Of a stretch of DNA of 64,000 bases, positions 57,289 to 64,000 are shown piece by piece (the stretch's first letter is position 1; every line of letters starts with the position of its first letter). The notes beneath the pieces were generated by a model. That model was given only the letters and a program-made list of their open reading frames with translations, was not told where the DNA came from and did no database searches. Source of the DNA: Nitrospirota bacterium (lineage in GTDB: Bacteria > JACPQY01); assembly GCA_016180645.1 (NCBI GenBank), contig JACPAV010000005.1:122917-186916 (forward strand), read 5' to 3'. Made by a program: the position numbers and the translations under genes.

Positions 57289-59328
57289 TTACGACTGAGC
57301 TGCCAGGTGCTCCGCCAGCCGGTGGCCCAAGGCCATCGCCGTAAGTTGCGGCGGAACACCAATGGAATCAGGATACAGGCTGGTGTCGCACACGTAAACC
57401 CCTTTGACCCCGAACACCGCCCCATAGGGATCGGCCGCACCCTTGGTGGGATCCGAGCCGATTCCGCACGTAGACTGAGGATGGACCGACACGTAGGGCA
57501 CGGAACGCATGTCCACCTCGGCGATCCTCGTGATCTCCTCCGGCTTCTCGAGAATCGCTCCCTTCGGCATCGTCAGCATGACTTTCTTCGCGCCCGCAGC
57601 GAACAGCAATTTCGCACAGTGCACCCAGGATTCTCGAAGCGTCTCCAAGTCGCTCGGCGTGAGCGCATATTTTATTCGCGGTCGGCCTGCGCCGTGGACG
57701 CTCACCTGCCCTTCCGTCCGGTCGTGGATGAAGGGTGAGAGCGCCGCGACGTGCCGATATTGCGTCATGGCGTCCCGATGGAATCGGCCGACACCGGGCA
57801 CGATTCCGGAGAAAAGCATGGGGTGGCCGAAGGCCGAAACCACCACGTAGGATCCCTCGGGCCGCGGCTTGAAGAACTCCGTAACCACGACGCTCTGGGG
57901 AAGTCCCCGCCATCCCTCGATCGGTTCATCGAAAAGGCCGGCCACGCTCGTCCCAGGGTGTAGATGGAGACCCGCTCCAATCCGTGGGTTGCTTGCCCCA
58001 AGCCCCGATCGAATCAGCAGCACCGGAGAGTCGATTCCCCCCGCGGAGACGATCACACGCTTGCAACGGATCTTCATGGTGCGTCCGGCCGCTGATTTCG
58101 CTTCGACCGCCACGACCGATCCACCTTCCACCGCGATCCGTTGCGCCCGGCAATTCGTGACGACCTTACCTCCATGGGCCACGAACGAGGGGAGAAAGGC
58201 CACGGGAATATTGTTCTTACGATCATAGGCGCAGCCCAATTCGCAGAAGCCGCTCCCGAGACAGTCCGTCCGGTTATGCCTTGCCACCTCGAAAAGCCAT
58301 CCCAGCTTTTGGGAGCCGCTCACCGCCACTTTGTTGTTGAGATTGACTTGGCTTTCGTCAATCCGAGTTACCCGGATCCGCGTTTCCACCGCCTGGTAGT
58401 GGCGCTCCATGCCGGCCACGCTCATGTCTTCCACTCCCGAACGGCGCCGCCAATCTTCGAAGATCCACTCCGGGGCGCGGTAGCAGAGGTTGATGTTATG
58501 GACGGTCGACCCGCCCACGCCGCGGCCCTGGATCACGTTGATCCGGCGGTCCGCCGTCTGCCGGAATCCGAATTCGTTGAACAAGCGCGGGATCATTTCT
58601 TCTTCCCGCTGATTCATTTGATCGCTTGTGACGTAGGCCCCCGCTTCCAGTGCGAGCACTTCCACTCCGCGGTCGGCCAGCTCCGTCGCCGCGACGCCGC
58701 CACCCGCGCCAAACCCAATCACGACCGTGTGGGCGTCCATCTCAGCCGGCGTTTCCGGATCATCCGCCGAGGACACGCCCGATGTCACCTTCACGGGAAC
58801 ATGGGGCATGGGAATGCGGCCGACCCACGGCCCGTCGTATCCGATTTCCGGCCACACCTCCTCACGCCCGTAGTGGGCCATGGCGCAGAGGGTGCGCAAA
58901 AGAACCATGAGCATTCGCCGCGAATCGATCCGGCTGTCGAGCCACCCCTCAAGAACTTCTTCCTGTTCTTCCCGCGTAAGCCGTCCAAAGGTCTTGAAGC
59001 GAAGCCCAAAGACAGGCTGATAATGGATCACCCGCGCCAGAATACTCACGACCTTGACGAGATCGATCTCCGTGCTTGGAAATACTTTTCGAACCAATCG
59101 ATCGACGCTCTCGGGATCGAAGGGCTTGTCCTGTGGACCGAGTCCCAGCAGCGCCGTTCCCACCACGGCCAGGACGCCATGGTGGCTGCCATCGCTCCCA
59201 GCCGCCTTTGGTCCATTCCCGCATGAGGCCGCCAGAAGCACTCCAAACGCGCTGTTGCTTCTTAGAAAGTCCCGACGCGTGAACCGTTCGACTTCAGCCA
59301 GCGAAAGCAGATCTCTACCGTTCGACAC
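57289..59328 (-). CDS. secreted GMC-family oxidoreductase
   Basis: A 679-residue flavoprotein. The N terminus carries a twin-arginine signal (FTRRDFL) followed by a hydrophobic stretch to LLAASC, a possible lipobox. A helical N-terminal part (residues ~60-190) precedes the FAD motif VVIGFGAGGGVAATEL near residue 203; GRGVGGSTVHNINL and the C-terminal VHPQSTCGIGSDPTKG and PPQLTAMALGHRLAEHL match the GMC family (cholesterol oxidase/gluconate dehydrogenase type). It should be exported folded and oxidise an alcohol. The substrate is unknown; the downstream cytochrome c may accept its electrons. Confidence 0.88.
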   Translation of the reverse strand: MSNGRDLLSLAEVERFTRRDFLRSNSAFGVLLAASCGNGPKAAGSDGSHHGVLAVVGTALLGLGPQDKPFDPESVDRLVRKVFPSTEIDLVKVVSILARVIHYQPVFGLRFKTFGRLTREEQEEVLEGWLDSRIDSRRMLMVLLRTLCAMAHYGREEVWPEIGYDGPWVGRIPMPHVPVKVTSGVSSADDPETPAEMDAHTVVIGFGAGGGVAATELADRGVEVLALEAGAYVTSDQMNQREEEMIPRLFNEFGFRQTADRRINVIQGRGVGGSTVHNINLCYRAPEWIFEDWRRRSGVEDMSVAGMERHYQAVETRIRVTRIDESQVNLNNKVAVSGSQKLGWLFEVARHNRTDCLGSGFCELGCAYDRKNNIPVAFLPSFVAHGGKVVTNCRAQRIAVEGGSVVAVEAKSAAGRTMKIRCKRVIVSAGGIDSPVLLIRSGLGASNPRIGAGLHLHPGTSVAGLFDEPIEGWRGLPQSVVVTEFFKPRPEGSYVVVSAFGHPMLFSGIVPGVGRFHRDAMTQYRHVAALSPFIHDRTEGQVSVHGAGRPRIKYALTPSDLETLRESWVHCAKLLFAAGAKKVMLTMPKGAILEKPEEITRIAEVDMRSVPYVSVHPQSTCGIGSDPTKGAADPYGAVFGVKGVYVCDTSLYPDSIGVPPQLTAMALGHRLAEHLAAQS

Positions 59329-59498
59329 GACTCCGATTATAGGTGAATCCTGGCCGCCAAGTCAGCAAGATTATGAGACAGTCGACCTTCTGACTTCTTC
59401 CCACCCGCGCCCGCGTCACGCCAAAAGTGGTGGCCTGCGCACCGGGTGAGGAGCGACGTAAGGATCGCAGGGATAGATTGCGTAGGCAGGACTCTCCC

Positions 59499-59527
59499 TT
59501 GACCTTAGTCACGCGACGCGTTATTAT
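59499..59527 (+). promoter_or_regulatory. sigma-70 promoter of higBA
   Basis: TTGACC (59499-59504), 17-bp spacer, TATTAT (59522-59527). Transcription should start near 59534, only about 2 nt before the TTG start of higB. Confidence 0.65.
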
Positions 59528-59535
59528 TCACCGCA

Positions 59536-59814
59536 TTGATCAAGTCGTTCAAATGCGCCGACACGGAAGCTCTTACGAAAGGCCGGCGGGTCAAACGGTT
59601 TGTGAACATCGAGACCGTTGCCCGGCGCAAGCTTCGTCAACTCGAAATCGCAGGCCGGCTCGAAGACCTCCGCGTCCCGCCTGGAAACCGTCTGGAACCG
59701 CTCAGGGGCCATCGCGCGGGCCAGCACAATATTCGCGTGAATGATCAGCACCGCGTGTGCTTTCGCTGGACGGACGCGGGCGTCGAGGATGTGGAGATTG
59801 TCGATTACCATTAG
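59536..59814 (+). CDS. higB: HigB-family toxin
   Basis: A 92-residue RelE/HigB mRNA interferase: MIKSFKCADTEALTKGRRV opens the fold, and RRKLRQLEIAGRLEDLRVPPGNRLEPL in part as RRKLRQLEIAGRLEDLRVPP and QHRVCFRWTD carry the conserved basic/aromatic residues of the active site. TTG 59536 aligns with the family start and lies next to the predicted transcript start, so translation may be leaderless. higA follows after 12 bp. Confidence 0.92.
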   Translation: MIKSFKCADTEALTKGRRVKRFVNIETVARRKLRQLEIAGRLEDLRVPPGNRLEPLRGHRAGQHNIRVNDQHRVCFRWTDAGVEDVEIVDYH

Positions 59815-59826
59815 GGGAGGAATGGC

Positions 59827-60162
59827 ATGCGTAGACTCAGGCCTGTGACGCCCGGCGAGCTTCTGCGGGAGGAGTTCCTGAGGCCCATGGGGCTCAGTCA
59901 ATACCGCTTGGCCAAGGAGATTGGGGTACCTGCTCAGCGAGTCGGCGAGATCGTGGCCGGCAGGCGGGCCGTCACAGCGGACACCGATTTGCGTCTGTGC
60001 CGATTCTTCGGCCTGTCCAATGGCTACTGGTTGCGGGCGCAGGCGGCCTACGACACCGAGGTGGCGGAGAGAGTCCTCGGCCATGCTTTGGCCAGGATCA
60101 AACCATGGGCAAAATCGGTGAACCGTGGAGAGCCGCAGGGCTTCCGTTCAACCGGCCCGTAG
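59827..60162 (+). CDS. higA: HigA-family antitoxin
   Basis: A 111-residue XRE-type antitoxin with TPGELLREEFLRPMGLSQYRL and a helix-turn-helix LAKEIGVPAQRVGEIVAGRR. It should bind HigB and repress its own operon; the promoter ahead of higB is the expected operator site. The last ~20 residues are not part of the core. An ATG at 59827 has a GGGGAGGAATGGC ribosome site. Confidence 0.93.
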   Translation: MRRLRPVTPGELLREEFLRPMGLSQYRLAKEIGVPAQRVGEIVAGRRAVTADTDLRLCRFFGLSNGYWLRAQAAYDTEVAERVLGHALARIKPWAKSVNRGEPQGFRSTGP

Positions 60163-60396
60163 TCCTGGGAGCTTGAAGCGCTCCCAATCAGTTTTCGGCG
60201 CAGTCAACTCAACTTCAAATCATCATCCTCTCGAACGGATTCAGGGCATTTCGACAGGCGCATCTCTCCGGTAGTGCCATCAGCGAATTTCATGGAGACT
60301 CGACCGCTCAAGAATGGAGGCCCGCCCTTGCCCATTCCACGACCGGGGTCATTGAGGCGCGGAGATCCACCGTGATACTGTACCCAGGAAACGGTC

Positions 60397-60789
60397 ATGG
60401 CATTCCATCTGGTAACGCTGATTTTCGCGGGCGAAGTGCCGACGCTGAACGCCTATTCGCAGACGTGGGGCGATGAGTTCCGGATCTCGGCCCTGACCGA
60501 CATCAGGCAATCGGAATCCAGGCGGGAGAAGGGGCTAGGCGGCTCCCCCCTGTTCCGGATCGTCATCAATCTGATCCCGCCATTCCGACCCGAGCTTCTG
60601 GGCTCGCTCGCGAGCAAGATCGAAGAATCGCTCGTTCTCCCCGGGTCCGGCCAGGGTGACGCCGTAGAAATTGAAATCATCCTCCCCGACCTCACGGAGA
60701 AGATTCTTGTCCGTCCCAACCGCTACGAAGACCTTGAATCGATCCGTGCCGTCTGCCTGAAACTGCGCGGGTTCGTCGAGCCGCGTTAG
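60397..60789 (+). CDS. hypothetical protein
   Basis: A 130-residue soluble protein that I do not recognise, mixed alpha/beta in appearance (VTLIFAGEVPTLNAY, FRIVINLIPPFRPELLGSLA). ATG 60397 has no strong ribosome site. It lies between higBA and a long empty stretch. Codon usage looks like that of its neighbours, so it may be real but short. Confidence 0.45.
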   Translation: MAFHLVTLIFAGEVPTLNAYSQTWGDEFRISALTDIRQSESRREKGLGGSPLFRIVINLIPPFRPELLGSLASKIEESLVLPGSGQGDAVEIEIILPDLTEKILVRPNRYEDLESIRAVCLKLRGFVEPR

Positions 60790-61200
60790 TCGCGCAACCG
60801 TCGGGGCCGGGCGACGTACCTTCCCGAGTCAGCGGAAGTCTCGGGTCACAAATCGAAGGAAATCTGGGGACACCATACCTCTTTCGGTGAAAGGGGCTTC
60901 GAGGGTCGGGCCGGGGCCTAGGGCTTCGAGGGTCAGACATGGGGGTTGACAATGCGAGGATGGAGGCGAGCGGGAGGATGAGCATCACCCTCGTTCCTTC
61001 TCTCGGCCCTTATGGCCTCGTGGAAGCTCGGGTACCGCATCCTGTCCAAGGGTCAGGTCTTGCGTTAGCAGATGGACTGTGAGTAATAGAAGGATCATTT
61101 CGTGGAATCACGCCCGCTCACATCGCCGCTCAGTAGTATCAAGTCAAGATTTGACCCCATAGCTTCCTGAATATTCTCGCCCTCTGACCCTCCAGTCCGG
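60790..61200. other. intergenic stretch without a supported gene
   Basis: About 410 bp with no gene, RNA or clear repeat array. A short direct repeat (GGGCTTCGAGGGTC-type, near 60895-60940) and a self-complementary AAGTCAAGATTTGACC-type segment near 61140 are visible but carry no further signal. Confidence 0.6.
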
Positions 61201-62622
61201 CTAGTTACTTTGGAAGTCATTGCCTTCGCCCACACAAACTTCGAGGTCCGTAATCTCGGAGTCGTGAACCGTGTCCAATAGGAACGATTCACCGGAATCC
61301 AGATTGCTCAGCCACACGGAACTCGAGTGGCGAATCTGGGAGCAATCAGCAGAGGCACAGACGGTCGAGTTCACATGAATCACCTGCCTTCGATCCACCC
61401 ACTGGTATGTGTCAATATTAACCCACCTTCTCCTTTCCGTCTCGCCAAACGGAAATTGGTATTCGAGGTGGGTCGCTCGCGAATTTGGAGAAAGTATGTT
61501 CTTAATTACGTAGAAACTGGTGCCACGGCGATCATCCTTGAGAAATCCCAGTTGCATGCCTTCCGGCGCGAACTTTGGCTGCAATGATTTCTCCACTACT
61601 GATTCCGCGCGGCCGTTCGCCAGATTGACGAGAACCGTATTCCACCCCACGAACGAATCGTACTCATCGTCCGCCTCCGTCGGGTTATTGGCATTAAAGG
61701 CGACAAAATTGCCGGATGGACTCCAAGTGATGGGTCGGTACCCATCAAAAATGAGAGTCCAAGGGTCAAGATTGTCCAGCGCGGGCCGAAGTCGTCTCTC
61801 GTTGACATCATAGAGCAGAATCTGTTCGACCCCATCACAGTGAGGTGGTATTGGAAGGGACTTGATTCCAACGGTACTTCCGTCCGGGGACCAAGCAGGG
61901 CTTCCAATATGCCCATCACACGGTTCACCTGTCCTGTTACGCGGCTGGAATATCAAATCGATCTGCCCGGTAAGCGGATTCAGGAGGTAAACGCCAATTT
62001 GCCCGGGATTTGCGTGTCCCGCGAGTGCGACATGACCACCCCGCGGAGACCATCTCATACTTTGAGTATTGAATCCTCCCGGAACGGGCAAGACCGTTGA
62101 AGCATGATTTTCAGAAACGTCGCGTATCTCATCCATCCACCAAGAAGATTCGGTCGACAACGATTCGTCGACCCAGCTGGATGCCAGGACATCTCGGCAA
62201 TCAGGGGAAACCGCAAACGCCGTCACTCTCTGGGAAAGCACTTGCCTCCGACCGGTGGATACGTCCAAGCGGACCAACTGCGCTTCCAATTGACTACGCA
62301 GAATATGAGGACCACCGTCATAGTACTGCACCCAATGTTTTTGGATATCGTATTGTGAAAGATAGAAAACTGACAAGGAGCGTCCTTCCGAATCTTTTAC
62401 GCCAGGTCTCCAGAAGGTCGCCTCGGTGGAAGAATCTCCCTCGGACTTGGATTCACCATTGAAAGGCTTTTCCTCATCAGAGATACCCGCGTCCCGTCCG
62501 GAACTCTTGGAGCCTGCGTGGTCTCCCGGCAAGCCGCAGCCGATGTCCAAAAGAAGGGCAAATACATACAGGGGGCAGTTGAAAAAACCGCCGCTCAAGA
62601 TCCTGACCGCTCGATCACGCAT
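61201..62622 (-). CDS. TolB-like beta-propeller protein
   Basis: A 473-residue exported protein. An N-terminal hydrophobic segment (LYVFALLLDIGC) ends in a Cys but the lipobox is imperfect. The body has TolB/WD40-like blade motifs: MRWSPRGGHVALAGHA, PAWSPDGSTVGIKS and ITWSPSGNFVAFNA. Beta-propellers of this kind bind proteins in the periplasm. The region is visibly less GC-rich than the operons before it. ATG 62622 has a GAGGAG site 8 nt upstream. Confidence 0.7.
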   Translation of the reverse strand: MRDRAVRILSGGFFNCPLYVFALLLDIGCGLPGDHAGSKSSGRDAGISDEEKPFNGESKSEGDSSTEATFWRPGVKDSEGRSLSVFYLSQYDIQKHWVQYYDGGPHILRSQLEAQLVRLDVSTGRRQVLSQRVTAFAVSPDCRDVLASSWVDESLSTESSWWMDEIRDVSENHASTVLPVPGGFNTQSMRWSPRGGHVALAGHANPGQIGVYLLNPLTGQIDLIFQPRNRTGEPCDGHIGSPAWSPDGSTVGIKSLPIPPHCDGVEQILLYDVNERRLRPALDNLDPWTLIFDGYRPITWSPSGNFVAFNANNPTEADDEYDSFVGWNTVLVNLANGRAESVVEKSLQPKFAPEGMQLGFLKDDRRGTSFYVIKNILSPNSRATHLEYQFPFGETERRRWVNIDTYQWVDRRQVIHVNSTVCASADCSQIRHSSSVWLSNLDSGESFLLDTVHDSEITDLEVCVGEGNDFQSN

Positions 62623-62662
62623 CCATGCGCTCCTCACTTGGTTCATCATAGCACGGTCGAAG

Positions 62663-64000
62663 TTACTTTATCAACTCACTCCTCTTGGCGCTGAAGCTCT
62701 TCACAACCAGGAAGTCCCGAGAACCGTTCTTGTTGCTGAAGGTGAACTCAAGTTTCGGGACAGTGAATAAATCATCGCCATCCCCGGCGACCCCGTTCCC
62801 GCCTGCGTCTAAAAAGTAAATCGGAATCACGAAGGACGGCGCGATTTGGACCCCTCCCCACGGGTAGAGACAGCGCGCCTGAGGAGCCTTGAATCTACGC
62901 GGTTGAGGCGACTGGGTGGGGATTTCCTCTACGCCCCGCCCCGCGGCATCCTGAAGCTTGCTACTGGGGTCCTCGCTCAAATCCACCGCGATCACAAAGG
63001 AGGACATGGAAACATCCGTTATGTGATGCCTGAAATTCAGAACAACGGAATCAAGGAAAGCATGTTTCAGGTTAGGAATTGCCCCCTCTGGACGAACGAC
63101 AATCAGCCGATCCTTCGTGTTGGTCAAACCAAACATTATGGTTTCCATCTCATTCGGATTCCGGGCTTCACCGTAGATCGTGAAGAATCCGCTGGTCGGG
63201 TTAAAATCCGTGAATGCGCTTTTCCCGTCCGAATCCGCGTTCGCGTACTGCTGGGCCGTGGGATACTCATCCACCCCCGACCAAGCGGTATTCGGGTGTG
63301 GAGGATTGAAAACTGTGAAACTTGATGGGTCCACATGTTCGACCATCGACCCCGTCTTGTCCCTTCCCGAATACGCAACAACCCGTGCGCTAAACAGCAC
63401 GAAATCACTTGGGCCAGATGCGGGATTGGGCGCCAGCGTTGATGCGGCGATCCGTACCAGACCGGTGGGAACGAGGGGCGGCGCACCTTGCGTCCACCAG
63501 TGAGTCGTAGTGGGGTTGTTCCCAACGAATACTTGAGGAGATGGGAATACAAGACTGTTGAGAACCTCCACAGACCCTACCGAATCAATCCCCCAGTTCA
63601 TTTCTAACCCCGTTGGGAAGCCTGAAGTCAGATCTTTCTTCTGCAGGCCTCCCACCTCCGCGCACAGTTCACTTACCGGAATCCTGATTTCGCCGCCGTC
63701 AATAAACGTGCTGTTGGGTCGCGATGCTATGGAAAACGAGAGTATCGCAAGCGGGCAGGCGCAGTCCGCGGGGCAAATGTGGCATCTTTCCCCCGCTTCA
63801 CAGACGCCGTTCCCGCAGACGGCCCCGGAGGGCGGGGGTGGCGGCGGTGGGCAACAGTCCTGCGCACAGGTCAAGCAACTCTCGCCCGTTTCGCAGATAA
63901 TGTTTCCGCAGGCGGGGCAGCCCCGACACGAGTGGACAAGTCTGCCCGGGCGATCGAGCGCCACGGCATGGATCTTGCCTTTCCACACAACGCCCGAAGG
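62663..64000 (-). CDS. Cys-rich modular secreted protein, 5'-incomplete
   Basis: The frame is open at the window end, so the start lies beyond 64000; at least 441 residues are visible. Near the visible N terminus are repeated Cys modules of the CGNGVCEAGERCHICPADC type, with a Pro-rich linker between copies; related CGNxxCExGE motifs occur in secreted or cell-surface proteins. The rest is a beta-rich domain (RIAASTLAPNP, SFVIPIYFLDAGGNGVAGD) with Asp-rich turns. No catalytic motif is seen. Low GC compared with the rest of the window. Confidence 0.65.
   Translation of the reverse strand, partial: PSGVVWKGKIHAVALDRPGRLVHSCRGCPACGNIICETGESCLTCAQDCCPPPPPPPSGAVCGNGVCEAGERCHICPADCACPLAILSFSIASRPNSTFIDGGEIRIPVSELCAEVGGLQKKDLTSGFPTGLEMNWGIDSVGSVEVLNSLVFPSPQVFVGNNPTTTHWWTQGAPPLVPTGLVRIAASTLAPNPASGPSDFVLFSARVVAYSGRDKTGSMVEHVDPSSFTVFNPPHPNTAWSGVDEYPTAQQYANADSDGKSAFTDFNPTSGFFTIYGEARNPNEMETIMFGLTNTKDRLIVVRPEGAIPNLKHAFLDSVVLNFRHHITDVSMSSFVIAVDLSEDPSSKLQDAAGRGVEEIPTQSPQPRRFKAPQARCLYPWGGVQIAPSFVIPIYFLDAGGNGVAGDGDDLFTVPKLEFTFSNKNGSRDFLVVKSFSAKRSELIK

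Noticed and set aside
59524-60084. 186-residue minus-strand frame across higBA
   Set aside because: It lies opposite two well-supported toxin-antitoxin genes and shows no family pattern.
60204-60398. 64-residue minus-strand frame between higA and the hypothetical gene
   Set aside because: No ribosome site, no recognisable motif, and it overlaps the start of the plus-strand frame at 60397. It cannot be supported.

Overview
This is a GC-rich chromosomal window from a Gram-negative bacterium. LPS export genes (a fused LptC-LptA, then LptB), a BamD-like lipoprotein, sigma-54 with Hpf and RapZ, a CcsA-type (system II) cytochrome c assembly protein ahead of hemA-hemC-cobA/hemD, and an HD-GYP and an HDOD protein together suggest an uncultured deltaproteobacterium-like lineage (Desulfobacterota, Myxococcota, NC10 or Nitrospirota grade). 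No marker here fixes the phylum.

Layout. 0-6.3 kb: polysaccharide deacetylase, tRNA-Ser(GGA), zinc-ribbon protein, a ThDP enzyme with an isochorismatase-like hydrolase, then a minus-strand operon (nucleotidyltransferase, degenerate aldo/keto reductase, membrane protein). 6.3-22.9 kb: a large peptide natural-product (RiPP) island. 22.9-26.3 kb: tyrosine autokinase of exopolysaccharide export and an HD-GYP protein. 26.5-35.6 kb (plus strand): an unrecognised secreted protein with its own promoter and leader hairpin, a SurA-like chaperone, ccsA-hemA-hemC-cobA/hemD and an HDOD protein. 35.7-43.0 kb (minus strand): lptCA-lptB-rpoN-hpf-rapZ-hemL-mtnA-ridA. 43.2-49.4 kb (minus strand): panB-panC-panD, nucleotide-sugar dehydrogenase, epimerase, BamD-like lipoprotein and P1-family peptidase. 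49.5-64 kb: two tandem 3-hydroxyacyl-CoA dehydrogenases, a nucleotide cyclase/ATPase/TPR regulator, dihaem cytochrome c, GMC oxidoreductase, HigBA toxin-antitoxin and two secreted proteins in a visibly less GC-rich tail.

The island is the main discovery. One minus-strand operon with mostly overlapping genes carries an HPr-kinase-like protein, a PqqD-type recognition protein, a radical SAM/SPASM enzyme, a 57-residue three-Cys precursor (16006-16179), an ABC exporter, the lasso protease B2, the lasso recognition protein B1, a lasso cyclase (asparagine-synthetase family) and a lasso precursor. A second cyclase-precursor pair lies at 21.0-22.8 kb. Each pair faces a plus-strand unit of HPr-kinase-like protein plus a second cyclase-like enzyme (8956-11469 and 18528-20986); the first unit is headed by a PRMT-like methyltransferase with a PqqD-like C terminus. 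The total is four cyclase-like enzymes, three kinases, two lasso precursors and one radical-SAM precursor, with one B1, one B2 and one exporter. Both lasso precursors start inside the 3' end of their cyclase gene. I infer that two lasso peptides and one radical-SAM peptide are made side by side and probably share export.

Repeats are dense: degenerate 7-bp tandem repeats at gene junctions, palindromic REP-like elements (one 59-bp composite occurs twice, inverted and identical), and two nested MITE-like elements that rebuilt the 5' end of the nucleotidyltransferase gene, one as an in-frame 43-codon insertion.
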